A stretch of 25,141 bases of DNA, taken from positions 1 to 25,141 of IMG/VR virus record IMGVR_UViG_3300049157_000010, one strand, 5' to 3'. The position numbers and the translations under genes are program-made. Source of the DNA: a virus. The notes beneath the pieces are model-generated. The model was given only the letters and a program-made list of their open reading frames with translations. It was not told the DNA's origin and did not search any database. This document shows positions 1-7,636 of this stretch, piece by piece; position 1 is the stretch's first letter; every line of letters starts with the position of its first letter.

Positions 1-1277
1 CCACTTTAATGTCGGATGGGACGAAACTAAAAGGGAAATTTACGCCAGAACAAACCACGCAATTATATGAGGATCACTTTAAGAATGGCACGGCGTACCC
101 AGTAAACTCCCGCAAGCATAAGCAACGCAAGGTTGTCCAGCGGATCATGACCGCATCAGGCGTTCTAGAGACAACGGAATGGCCAGGTAAATACATCCCG
201 GTAGTGCGTATTCTCGGCGAGGAAATCGTCATAAGCGGGGAAACGCGGCGCAAGGGAATGGTGCGGGATATGTCTGACACGCAACGGTCTTACAACTATA
301 TGAGATCTGCGTCCGCCGAGCGTGCCTTGCTAGCACCTAAGGCGCCTATTATTGGGGCAAGGGGCGCCTTCGCGGATCCTAAATGGCGTGATTCCAATAA
401 AAAGAATTTCCCGTATTTAGAATATGAGCCAATTCCAGGTGAACCACCACCTAGCCGACAACCGCCGGTAGACATATCCCCGGGGCTAGTGAATGAAATT
501 CAAATGTGCGCAGAGGAACTTAAGGCGATCACGGGCATTTATGACCCTGCCTTAGGTAATCGAGCAAATGAGGTTAGCGGTATCGCAATCAGAGAACGCA
601 AGGAAGAATCCGACGTTTCAAATTTTCACTACACTGATAACCTAGCAAGAGGCCAACGATTTAACGGCATTATTCTGATTGATCTTATTCAAAAAGTTTA
701 CACTGGCGATCGTATTGTAAGCATACTACATGGTGATGGTAGGGAAGAAAGAGTACAGCTTAATCAGCCTTTTATGGACGACAAGGGAAAGCAGCAAAAT
801 TACGATCTAACAGTGGGTCGCTATGATGCGGTTGTCGACGTTGGACCTAGCTATGCGACGCAAGAGAAGGAATCGGCTGAAGGAATGCTTGAATTCGGTA
901 AGATTTACCCAGAATCGATGCCGCTAATGGGCGATCTAGTGGTTAAGTCTATGCGCTGGCCAAACTCTGAGGAACTGAGCAAGCGGCTACAGTTAGCGCT
1001 ACCACCTGAAATCCTCAAAGGCGAATCACCCCAGATCGCTCAAATTTTGCAGCAATCTGAACAAGAGAAATCGCAGTTACAGCAAGTAATCCAACAGCTA
1101 CAGCAATACGCGCAACAACTACAGCAAGCGCTCACTGACAAACAGGGTGAGACCGCACTGAAGCAACGCGAGATTGAGCGCAAGGAAGAGGAAACCAAGA
1201 ACAAGCATATCGAAGGCATGACCAAACTAGAAATCGATTCAAATAAAGACCTTGGACAATTTGGGGCGTACATGTGA
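1..1277 (+). CDS. Portal protein, P22-like (5' end outside window)
   Basis: This is the C-terminal part of a P22 gp1-type portal, the dodecameric ring at the packaging vertex through which DNA enters and leaves the capsid. The frame is open to the left edge, so the Met at position 9 is internal; 422 residues follow it, against roughly 700 in full P22-like portals. The segment AITGIYDPALGNRANEVSG followed by IAIRERKEESD and FHYTDNLARG matches the conserved core of the family as I know it. Residues about 345-410 are very rich in Gln, Glu and Lys and should form the C-terminal helical barrel or coiled coil. Scaffold and coat genes follow, as in P22. The stop TGA overlaps the next start (TGATG). 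The family assignment is strong and comes from motif recognition, not from a search. Confidence 0.92.
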   Translation, partial: TLMSDGTKLKGKFTPEQTTQLYEDHFKNGTAYPVNSRKHKQRKVVQRIMTASGVLETTEWPGKYIPVVRILGEEIVISGETRRKGMVRDMSDTQRSYNYMRSASAERALLAPKAPIIGARGAFADPKWRDSNKKNFPYLEYEPIPGEPPPSRQPPVDISPGLVNEIQMCAEELKAITGIYDPALGNRANEVSGIAIRERKEESDVSNFHYTDNLARGQRFNGIILIDLIQKVYTGDRIVSILHGDGREERVQLNQPFMDDKGKQQNYDLTVGRYDAVVDVGPSYATQEKESAEGMLEFGKIYPESMPLMGDLVVKSMRWPNSEELSKRLQLALPPEILKGESPQIAQILQQSEQEKSQLQQVIQQLQQYAQQLQQALTDKQGETALKQREIERKEEETKNKHIEGMTKLEIDSNKDLGQFGAYM

Positions 1278-1567
1278 TGAATGAAGCGGAAATTGAAAGC
1301 GAATTGCAAAGAAAAGGATCTACTTCTAGGCGAATTACGCCCGATGATTTAGACGCGTTGATTGGTGATGTGGCTTACCATACGTTTCCTGGTACAACGA
1401 CAACGGTATGTTGCTTGACTCTAACCAATGGGTTCACAGTCGTTGGTGATAGCGCATGTGTTGATAAGGCAAACTTTGACCCAGAACTAGGACGTAAAAT
1501 TGCTCGAAACGAAGCAAGAGATAAAATATGGATATTGGAGGGATACAGACTTAATTGTTCTAACTAG
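1277..1567 (+). CDS. N4 gp49 / Sf6 gp66 family protein
   Basis: A 96-residue protein of the small phage family named after N4 gp49 and Sf6 gene 66; its molecular role is not established. Family marks are the ITPDDLDALI segment, the YHTFPGTTTTVCCLTLTNGF stretch, the VVGDSACVD motif and the closing GRKIARNEARDKIW helix. A GTG at 1274 is in the same frame, but the ATG at 1277 is preferred because it overlaps the portal stop as TGATG and a GGGG stretch lies about 10 bases upstream. It sits between portal and scaffold. No membrane segment or signal peptide is visible. The family call is confident; the function is unknown. Confidence 0.85.
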   Translation: MNEAEIESELQRKGSTSRRITPDDLDALIGDVAYHTFPGTTTTVCCLTLTNGFTVVGDSACVDKANFDPELGRKIARNEARDKIWILEGYRLNCSN

Positions 1568-1575
1568 AGATATCT

Positions 1576-2373
1576 ATGGCAGACGAAAATAGTGAAGCTC
1601 CCGAGACTGGCGAACCAGTCACACCCGAGACTAGCGAACTAGTCAAAGATGAAACTGCCGAAAATAATGAAGTGTCCGATGGGTCGGCAGCACCGGACAA
1701 TGAGGAAACTCAAAAGCCCGTAAAGGGCAAAGGTAGATTTTCCGAAAGGTTTAAAGAAGTAACAGATGCAAGGAATCAAGCTGAGCATCAGGCAAGGGTT
1801 GAGAGAGCCCGTGCTGACGAATTAGAACGTCAGCTACAGACGCAAAGAGGTGCGAAAGAGTTTCCAAAGCTTGCTAACTATAATTTTGACGAAAACAAAT
1901 ATCAGCAAGCTATAAGGGAATACTATGAAGCTGAAACTCAAAGCCAAAAGGCGCTTGACGAACAAACGCAACTAGTGGCTAATGTCCGAGCTAAAGCGGA
2001 AAAGGCAAAAGAAAAGTATGGCGATTTCGATCAAGTGATAATGGGTTCTCAGTTGAGTAATTTGCAGACGCTTAACCAAGCGGCTTATGAAGCATTGTTA
2101 AGATCCCCAAATATGGCAGATATTTCGTACCAATTAGCGAAAAATCCGGCGCAGATTTATGAATTTGGGAGTATGACGCCTTTGGATGCGGTCAAAACAA
2201 TTGGCCGACTTGAGGATGGTTTCAATAAACCAGCCGCAGCTAGTGTGGCCCATATAGGGGAACCTCCCACGATACTAGGGGGTAATAGTTCGGTAGAAAA
2301 AGACCCGCACAAAATGACGACTGAGGAATGGATGGTGTGGCGGAACAAACAAGTGCGTGGCAAAGCGGGATAG
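1576..2373 (+). CDS. Scaffolding protein candidate
   Basis: A 265-residue protein between portal and major capsid genes, the usual place of the scaffold that directs procapsid assembly and then exits. The first ~48 residues are strongly acidic and rich in Glu, Pro, Thr and Asn. Residues about 55-150 are charged and helical with coiled-coil character (repeated Arg, Glu, Ala, Gln). The last ~24 residues are basic with two Trp (EEWMVWRNKQVRGKAG). A basic C-terminus fits the coat-binding end of the P22 scaffold gp8, though I see no direct sequence match to gp8. The call rests on gene order, composition and predicted helicity. The last 46 bases overlap a possible small gene in another frame. Confidence 0.75.
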   Translation: MADENSEAPETGEPVTPETSELVKDETAENNEVSDGSAAPDNEETQKPVKGKGRFSERFKEVTDARNQAEHQARVERARADELERQLQTQRGAKEFPKLANYNFDENKYQQAIREYYEAETQSQKALDEQTQLVANVRAKAEKAKEKYGDFDQVIMGSQLSNLQTLNQAAYEALLRSPNMADISYQLAKNPAQIYEFGSMTPLDAVKTIGRLEDGFNKPAAASVAHIGEPPTILGGNSSVEKDPHKMTTEEWMVWRNKQVRGKAG

Positions 2374-2537
2374 GTGACCTATTTACGATTGAAGGCGTAA
2401 CCGGAAAGTTTAAGGTTACGCAATGCACTCCAAATGAAGCAAAGGTTTTTATATTCGATAGCGGTAAACCGTTAAACAAAATAATTGACGTAAGTTCTAA
2501 CTATCGGCACCCGTCCCTAACGGGATGTAAGTTTTAA
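2328..2537 (+). CDS. Possible small overlapping gene after the scaffold
   Basis: An open frame of 69 residues that begins inside the scaffold 3' end and runs on into the 256-base interval before the capsid gene. Its middle, GDLFTIEGVTGKFKV followed by NEAKVFIFDSGKP, has the alternating pattern of a small beta-barrel and does not look like random translation. The interval downstream of the scaffold stop would otherwise be noncoding. The ATG at 2328 directly abuts a GAGGA and so lacks good spacing; the true start could be a non-ATG codon further in. I do not recognise a family. It may be a real small protein or a decayed remnant. Confidence 0.4.
   Translation: MDGVAEQTSAWQSGIGDLFTIEGVTGKFKVTQCTPNEAKVFIFDSGKPLNKIIDVSSNYRHPSLTGCKF
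2510..2524 (+). other. Small hairpin CCCGT/ACGGG
   Basis: Five perfect base pairs (2510-2514 with 2520-2524) around a five-base loop, followed after a short spacer by GTTTT. It lies at the 3' end of the possible small gene and ahead of the capsid gene. The stem is short and the T-run offset, so at most it is a weak terminator or pause element. Confidence 0.3.
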
Positions 2538-2582
2538 CAGCCACTAGGCGTAGCCCGATCCGTCAATTAGGTGAATTTGAGC

Positions 2583-2599
2583 CCCCTGCGTATGCGGGG
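2583..2599 (+). promoter_or_regulatory. GC-rich hairpin in the capsid gene leader
   Basis: CCCC pairs with GGGG (2583-2586 with 2596-2599) and, beyond a bulged T at 2587, GC pairs with GC around a GTAT loop. It ends about 30 bases before the GTG start of the major capsid gene, with the AGAGGA ribosome-binding site in between. No T-run follows, so it is not a terminator. An mRNA-stabilising or processing structure for the most highly expressed gene is a reasonable inference, untested. Confidence 0.3.
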
Positions 2600-2629
2600 A
2601 TCTTAGCCCTAATTAGAGGATATGCCATC

Positions 2630-3862
2630 GTGGCTAATATTAATGAAGTTGCCGATCAAATCACACACGAAGCGTTAAGGATTCTTCACCAAAAGTTAAA
2701 TTTTTGCTCGAATATCGTCACTGGGTACGATGATAGCTATGGCGTCGAGGGCGCCAAGATTGGATCTGATCTGAGAATCAGGTTACCACATCAATACAAC
2801 ACTGGAACCGGTCCTACCATTGATACCGGAACCGCAGCCGATTCGGTTGGCACCCATACCACGCTGCAAGTCACTTCGCAGCGGCATGTGCCTTTAAGGT
2901 TCACTTCCGTTGAAGACACCCTAGATATCGATGATTACTCTAGGCGTCATATTCAACCCGCTATGTCCAAGCTTGCGGCAAAGGTGGAGTTTGATGTCCT
3001 TGGGCAAGCCCTAAAATACTGCAATGAATCCGTGCTAGCGGCCACTCCCGCGACGGTAATATTCAGGGATGCAATGGAATGCCGGCGCAAATTGGTGGAT
3101 AACTTAGCGCCGGAAGATGAGCGCACTGCCTTGATGGATACCAAGGGCAATCTCGATCTAATCGATGCGAACAAGAATCTGTTTCATGACTCTTCTAACA
3201 TCGAGATGCAATACAAAAAGGGTTACATGGGGGAATTTGGCAGTTTCAATTTCTTCGAAAACACCCTTATCCCTAAGCATTCGAATGGTACCGAAGCGGG
3301 TACCGCTTACCTAACGAATGATGTAACGGCGCAAGAAAAAACCCTTTCTGTTTCAGATACCAATCCCAATGAAGGCACGCTTATTGTCGATACCGGGACG
3401 CTGGCGATTACGGCGGGCTCAGTTTTCACGATCGCCGATGTTTTTGACGTACACCACGAAACTAAGGCCACGACTGGCGTGCTAAAACAGTTTGTCGCTA
3501 GATCGGCATTGACGGGTGCAGGGACGCTCTCAATCTCCCCTGCCATCATTGCATCGGGGCCGTACCAAAACGTGACAGCGGCCGCCGCTAACAACAAGGC
3601 GCTTACGTTTTTGGGTGCTGCGTCGACTACCTACAATCAGTCGATCCTTTTCCAGAAAGGTTTCGCGGCTTTTGCTACTGCCGACCTGGTATTGCCCCGG
3701 GGTACCGATATGGCGTCGCGAAAGGTCTTTGACGGTTTGAGTCTGCGGTTAGTGCGTGATTTCGACGTGAAAACCGATAAGCTGATCACTCGCATAGACA
3801 TCTTGTATGGCTTTAAGGTGCTTCGTCCCGAGCTATGCGCAAGACTGTGGCATACTGGATAA
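2630..3862 (+). CDS. Major capsid protein, P22 gp5-like
   Basis: A 410-residue coat protein that forms the icosahedral head. It shows the P22-type arrangement. An N-terminal region carries IRLPHQYNTGTG and VPLRFTSVEDTLDIDDY. Residues about 225-330 form a beta-rich insertion, where the telokin-like I-domain lies in P22. The C-terminus has PRGTDMASRKVFDGLSLRLV and ITRIDILYGFKVLRPELCAR, which match the end of the P22 coat family closely in my recognition. Translation starts at GTG 2630, nine bases after AGAGGA; the nearby ATG at 2622 is in another frame. It is followed by a strong rho-independent hairpin, suggesting that its transcript level is set apart from downstream genes. High confidence. 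Confidence 0.92.
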   Translation: MANINEVADQITHEALRILHQKLNFCSNIVTGYDDSYGVEGAKIGSDLRIRLPHQYNTGTGPTIDTGTAADSVGTHTTLQVTSQRHVPLRFTSVEDTLDIDDYSRRHIQPAMSKLAAKVEFDVLGQALKYCNESVLAATPATVIFRDAMECRRKLVDNLAPEDERTALMDTKGNLDLIDANKNLFHDSSNIEMQYKKGYMGEFGSFNFFENTLIPKHSNGTEAGTAYLTNDVTAQEKTLSVSDTNPNEGTLIVDTGTLAITAGSVFTIADVFDVHHETKATTGVLKQFVARSALTGAGTLSISPAIIASGPYQNVTAAAANNKALTFLGAASTTYNQSILFQKGFAAFATADLVLPRGTDMASRKVFDGLSLRLVRDFDVKTDKLITRIDILYGFKVLRPELCARLWHTG

Positions 3863-3893
3863 TCGAGCGTAGTGACTTGATCTAGACCATTTA

Positions 3894-3916
3894 GGGGGCC
3901 GATATGGCCCCCTTTT
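3894..3916 (+). terminator. Rho-independent terminator after the capsid gene
   Basis: A perfect seven-base-pair G/C stem (GGGGGCC at 3894-3900 with GGCCCCC at 3906-3912), loop GATAT, followed directly by TTTT. It lies 32 bases past the coat stop and before further late genes on the same strand, so it probably acts as a partial terminator that lowers expression of downstream genes relative to capsid. Confidence 0.85.
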
Positions 3917-3932
3917 CACTTAGGAGATAGCA

Positions 3933-4049
3933 ATGCCTTGCAAAACTGGTTACGGGAAAGGCAAGTCTGACACCATGAAAAAGAAAATGAGCTACAAAAA
4001 GCGGGCGACACCAAAGACTTACAGGAAATCTACGGGGCGAAAACGATAA
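3933..4049 (+). CDS. Small, highly basic 38-residue protein
   Basis: A 38-residue frame starting MPCKTGYGKGKSDTMKKK and ending TGRKR, with about fifteen Lys or Arg and only one acidic residue. AGGAGA lies at 3922-3927 with good spacing to the ATG, and the stop TAA overlaps the next start as TAATG, which supports real translation. Tiny basic proteins next to capsid genes occur in other podoviruses, where they are generally unannotated. Binding to DNA or to the acidic inner capsid surface is a guess from charge only. It is the first gene after the capsid terminator. Confidence 0.7.
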   Translation: MPCKTGYGKGKSDTMKKKMSYKKRATPKTYRKSTGRKR

Positions 4050-4342
4050 TGAATGTAAAAACACTATATAACACTGATTTTTCAGGCACAGAAAAAAACG
4101 TCCCTGATGTCGTCAAATATGGTGATTGCGACTCTTTTCAGCTTCTATTTAAAGCATCAAGTGAAAATGAGGGTTGGATGAAAAGCACAAAGGCGTTCGA
4201 TGTGGGTACAGGCTGCCTTGTTCAAGTAACTACGCAACAAAGAAATCCAGACGGTAGTTATTCTCTTGCAGAAGCATTGGCGTTTGTACCAGGCGTTAAA
4301 ATAGATGGGACTGAGGCAGATCGAAGATTGATCTCAAAATGA
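4049..4342 (+). CDS. Hypothetical phage protein in the head gene block
   Basis: A 97-residue protein that I cannot assign to a named family. It has a compact globular pattern, with DSFQLLFKASSENEGWMKSTKA followed by a beta-like stretch GCLVQVTTQQ and EALAFVPGV near the end. No membrane segment, signal peptide or metal-binding motif is visible. It is coupled on both sides: its ATG overlaps the stop of the small basic gene (TAATG) and its TGA overlaps the sulfotransferase start (ATGA). Position suggests a head-associated or accessory structural protein, but that is inference from neighbourhood only. Confidence 0.75.
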   Translation: MNVKTLYNTDFSGTEKNVPDVVKYGDCDSFQLLFKASSENEGWMKSTKAFDVGTGCLVQVTTQQRNPDGSYSLAEALAFVPGVKIDGTEADRRLISK

Positions 4343-5187
4343 CCGACTACCGCCAAATAAATTGGCTTGCGAGCTATCCGAAAAGCGGATCGACTTGGAT
4401 TCGCTGTTTGCTTGACGCGTATTTTCTGGGTGCGTTAGATATTAATGAACTGTTATCTGCAACAACTGACAACCTTTCGACTAGGTTTGATCTTGGCGAT
4501 GGTGTTGACCCAGTTGACTATCCGCTAGACATACAACACCTTATTAGATCTACTGCTTTGCTTCGTCTTGTCGTTTCTTACAATCTAGGCAAGGTGTCCG
4601 ATATGCCTTTGGTTGTTAAAAGCCATAACGCCAACGTTATAGCTAACGGGATTGAACTGATACCGTACGCTTTGACAAAAACAATAACTTTGATTGTGCG
4701 AGATCCTAGGGACGTGTTGCCGAGCTTTGCTAGGCATATGGGGAAAGGTATCAAGGAATCAATTAAATTTATGAAAAACAATAAATTCAGGCTAAAGTCC
4801 AAAGGGACACGTATGTCTGATTTTGTTTCGTCATGGGATGAGCATACTGCCTCATATGTGGAACGGTCGCACCATGATCCGCTTGTTATTAGATATGAGG
4901 ATATGGTTGAAGATACCAAATACTGGTTTCAGCAGTATCTAGAACATATCGAGGTGAACGTTGACCATACCCGACTAGCAAAAGCGGTTGATATGGCAAA
5001 CATTAAGATTGTTAAGGCTCAGGAAATAAACTCAGGTTTTAAAGAAAAAAGCCACCACTCACCAGATGAGCTATTTTTTGGCGGGACTAATCCGGTAGCT
5101 ACGCGAGATGATTTAGCAGCGGTCAAAGCGGTATTTAGACACACAATGATGCGCTTAGGGTACCTAGGTGTTAAGAGGGCCGCATAA
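4339..5187 (+). CDS. PAPS-dependent sulfotransferase
   Basis: A 282-residue enzyme of the Sulfotransfer_1 type, which moves a sulfuryl group from 3'-phosphoadenosine-5'-phosphosulfate to a hydroxyl or amine. The 5'-phosphosulfate loop is SYPKSGSTW (residues 12-20). KSHNAN (94-99) places His96 where the catalytic base of these enzymes lies. The 3'-phosphate motif is RDPRDVLPSF (121-130) with Arg121 and Ser129. VIRYEDMVED (183-192) is another family mark. Length is typical and no key residue is missing, so it should be active. There is no signal peptide, hence a cytoplasmic enzyme. It is translationally coupled to the head-tail adaptor gene. The acceptor is unknown; it could be a virion protein or glycan, or a host surface sugar or metabolite. 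Confidence 0.9.
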   Translation: MTDYRQINWLASYPKSGSTWIRCLLDAYFLGALDINELLSATTDNLSTRFDLGDGVDPVDYPLDIQHLIRSTALLRLVVSYNLGKVSDMPLVVKSHNANVIANGIELIPYALTKTITLIVRDPRDVLPSFARHMGKGIKESIKFMKNNKFRLKSKGTRMSDFVSSWDEHTASYVERSHHDPLVIRYEDMVEDTKYWFQQYLEHIEVNVDHTRLAKAVDMANIKIVKAQEINSGFKEKSHHSPDELFFGGTNPVATRDDLAAVKAVFRHTMMRLGYLGVKRAA

Positions 5188-5873
5188 TGGCAACAACTTA
5201 TAGTGAGCTCATAACCGAAGTACAGGATGAGCTTGCAGACAATACCGAACTAACGGACGAAGTTGTTAAGCGTCTGATAGGTCGGGGTGAGGCAAAGCTC
5301 AATAGACGCTGCCGATTGCGTGCTATGGAAAAGCTTAAGAGTCGTCCTTACACAATTGACGACACTACGGCAAGAATAAATCACCCTATCGATATGGTTG
5401 AAATGCTGTATGTGCAGATAAAGCGCCAAGAGGAATCTGACTCAGATTATTACAATTTGCAGTATGTCACGCCGCATCGTATGCCGGAATATGCCGACCT
5501 ATCGTTAGGATACTACACCTTGCGGGATAGGCTGGAATTGAATGCGACTGTAGTAAATCCTCACACTGTAAGGATGCACTATATTGGTAGGTTCGATATT
5601 GCGACCAATCTAACAAATTGGTTGCTAACGAACGCGCCCGACCTTTATTTGTATGCGGCATGCGCAGAAGCTACGTTGTATTTCAAGGATAAAGAGGCTG
5701 CCACATACTACGCAATACAGCTAAGAGAAGGAATCAGAGACCTTAACAGTCTGGACGAAAGAGGTAGGGATGATGGTGTGGCCGATATTAGGGATTACGC
5801 CTATATGACAGGCGGGTCATACGCTTATCGATATCGTGGTTATGGCGGCAGTTACAACATTGCTAAAGGCTAA
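5187..5873 (+). CDS. Head-tail adaptor, SU10/P22 gp4-like
   Basis: A 228-residue protein resembling the adaptor ring below the portal in SU10-like and P22-like podoviruses. The N-terminal helix pair carries the pattern LIGRGEAKLNRRCRLRAMEK (residues 30-49), typical of the SU10 adaptor family. A middle beta region follows. Near residues 150-175 the segment APDLYLYAACAEATLYFKD matches the conserved 'P-D-L-Y-L-Y' helix of these adaptors. The C-terminal tail is rich in Tyr and Gly (GGSYAYRYRGYGGSY), likely extended. It starts as TAATG on the sulfotransferase stop and ends as TAATG on the next gene. In P22 this gene lies between coat and nozzle, as here. Confidence 0.8.
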   Translation: MATTYSELITEVQDELADNTELTDEVVKRLIGRGEAKLNRRCRLRAMEKLKSRPYTIDDTTARINHPIDMVEMLYVQIKRQEESDSDYYNLQYVTPHRMPEYADLSLGYYTLRDRLELNATVVNPHTVRMHYIGRFDIATNLTNWLLTNAPDLYLYAACAEATLYFKDKEAATYYAIQLREGIRDLNSLDERGRDDGVADIRDYAYMTGGSYAYRYRGYGGSYNIAKG

Positions 5874-7636
5874 TGGCTTCTCCGATATTAGATGAGTTTG
5901 CGTCACCGACTGGAAATATAGACGGCCGGACGCCTAGCCCTACCGATAACGGGAATAACTGGGTCTCTGAGACTGGCGTTGATATTACCGCGTCCGGCGA
6001 TGTTTCATTCTCTGGACCCAATCAAAGTGCGCTAGTCGAGTTTTCTGACGCAGATCAATTTGTTGAATGCACATGGAATTGCAACGGCGAAGACAATGAA
6101 CTCGATTTATTTGCACGCTGTTCTGCAAGCGCAGAAGATCCAAAGGATGGGTATCACCTTCAAATGCGCCAATCCATTGGCGACCTTAGGATTAGGGAAA
6201 AAAGTACGTTTGTATCAAGCACACTTGGCTCGGCTTATTCTGTGCCCGGCGGTATCAATAGCAGCCAAACGTACAAAGTAGGGCTTAAGGTTCAAGGCAC
6301 CACGTTAACGGCGTACCTTGACGATGTGCAGATAATACAAGTAACAGATAGCACTCACACGTCGCGAACTAAGGCAGGCTTTAAGCACAACGACCATGTT
6401 AATCCAGGTGGGTCACTAGATAATTTTTCAGCTCGCACACCTAACCTTGCGGTCGGTACGGTTCCAACCATAGATATCGCTAGCGTTGCGGCGACTATCG
6501 TAAACGACGCGCCGCAACAAACGATTGTGGGAAGTGTAGCGCCTGTTTTAGCGCAGTCCTTTGATGCAAGCATATTCCCTGGCCAGGATCAAATCGTATC
6601 GAGTTCGGTAGGCGTGGCGGTTGTAAGCGGGATTCGCGCCTTTGTGGTAACGGGTCATGCGCCCATAACGGACGAATTCGCAACGCCTACGGGTGAGATA
6701 AACGGTAGGACTCCGGTACCCGATAGCAACGGCAACACATGGGTAGCTGAAACTGGCGTAACTATATCGTCAAGCGGGAAAGTAGAATTTTCAGGTGCCA
6801 ACAAAAGCGCGTTAATCGAATTTAATGACCCAGATCAATTTGCGCAGTGCACCTGGAATTGCAACGGTGGGGATAATGAACTCGATTTATTCGTTAGGTC
6901 TAGCGCTAGCGCAGAAGATCCTAAGGACGGGTATCACCTAAGGCTTGTACAAAGCGATGGCAACCTAAGGATACGCGAGAAATCGGACTTTATTTCTAAA
7001 ACTATCGGATCCATCTATTCCGTACCTGGTGGAATCAATAGCACTACCACTTACAAGCTAGGCTTAAAGGTTCAGGGTACCACGCTTACAGCCTATCTCG
7101 ATGATGTGCAAATAATACAGGTAACCGATACCACTCACGTAAATCGAAGTAAAACAGGTTTCAAGCATAACGATCACGTTGGTTCTGGCGGTATCTTAGA
7201 CGATTTTAGCGTTAGGACGCCTAACCTAGTCGTTGCGGCACCTAAGTCTATTGGCGTCTCTGCAATAAACGCCGAGATAGAGACGAAAACCCCGGTTGTT
7301 ATAAAGGGAACGGTAGCAACAATAGCGGTCGCCAGCATCAATGCGGTTATTCCGGGCGATCAAGAAATAACCGGGACAGTTGGAAGTGTTACGGCTGAAA
7401 GAGTCAACGCGACGATAACAGTTGTAACAGCGTTTCAGGGTGTAATCGGAACCGTTGGGACAGTCAAAGTATTCCCCGATGCTGGGGTGGTTATCAATGT
7501 AACGGGCGCGCGCAACATACACGCAAAGGTAGGTGTGGTCTCAATCTCCAAATACAACGGAAAACTAAGCGGGATCAAATCAACGAAATGGGTCCAAGAA
7601 CCTTATAACGAAAATCCATGGGAGATAGTTAGTTAA
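5873..7636 (+). CDS. Tail protein with two duplicated lectin-like domains
   Basis: A 587-residue virion protein candidate built from repeats. Residues 4-192 and 264-452 are two copies of one domain at an exact 260-residue offset without gaps. Each begins with a DEFA-PTG segment, has a WNCNG-DNELDLF strand, the block TTLTAYLDDVQIIQVTD, and ends with DNFSARTPNL or DDFSVRTPNL. This layout looks like a LamG/concanavalin-type jelly roll. After each copy come short beta repeats of about 25 residues, of the form VGTV..I.VAS..A.I (193-260 and 455-570). The C-terminus has two Trp ten residues apart (573 and 583). It is probably a receptor- or glycan-binding tail fibre; binding is inferred from fold type. 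A shorter paralogue lies at 10515. Confidence 0.75.
   Translation: MASPILDEFASPTGNIDGRTPSPTDNGNNWVSETGVDITASGDVSFSGPNQSALVEFSDADQFVECTWNCNGEDNELDLFARCSASAEDPKDGYHLQMRQSIGDLRIREKSTFVSSTLGSAYSVPGGINSSQTYKVGLKVQGTTLTAYLDDVQIIQVTDSTHTSRTKAGFKHNDHVNPGGSLDNFSARTPNLAVGTVPTIDIASVAATIVNDAPQQTIVGSVAPVLAQSFDASIFPGQDQIVSSSVGVAVVSGIRAFVVTGHAPITDEFATPTGEINGRTPVPDSNGNTWVAETGVTISSSGKVEFSGANKSALIEFNDPDQFAQCTWNCNGGDNELDLFVRSSASAEDPKDGYHLRLVQSDGNLRIREKSDFISKTIGSIYSVPGGINSTTTYKLGLKVQGTTLTAYLDDVQIIQVTDTTHVNRSKTGFKHNDHVGSGGILDDFSVRTPNLVVAAPKSIGVSAINAEIETKTPVVIKGTVATIAVASINAVIPGDQEITGTVGSVTAERVNATITVVTAFQGVIGTVGTVKVFPDAGVVINVTGARNIHAKVGVVSISKYNGKLSGIKSTKWVQEPYNENPWEIVS
5882..6448 (+). repeat. Lectin-like module, copy 1
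   Basis: Codes for residues 4-192 of the tail protein. It aligns without a gap to copy 2, 780 bases downstream. Nucleotide similarity is visible, but many third positions differ, so the duplication is not recent. Confidence 0.85.
6662..7228 (+). repeat. Lectin-like module, copy 2
   Basis: Codes for residues 264-452 of the tail protein and is the second unit of the in-frame tandem duplication. A third, more diverged relative is in the gene at 10515 (residues about 37-215). Confidence 0.85.

Noticed and set aside
9-9. Met codon at position 9 as the portal start
   Set aside because: The frame is open to the left edge and the protein would lack more than a third of a portal; the codon is internal.
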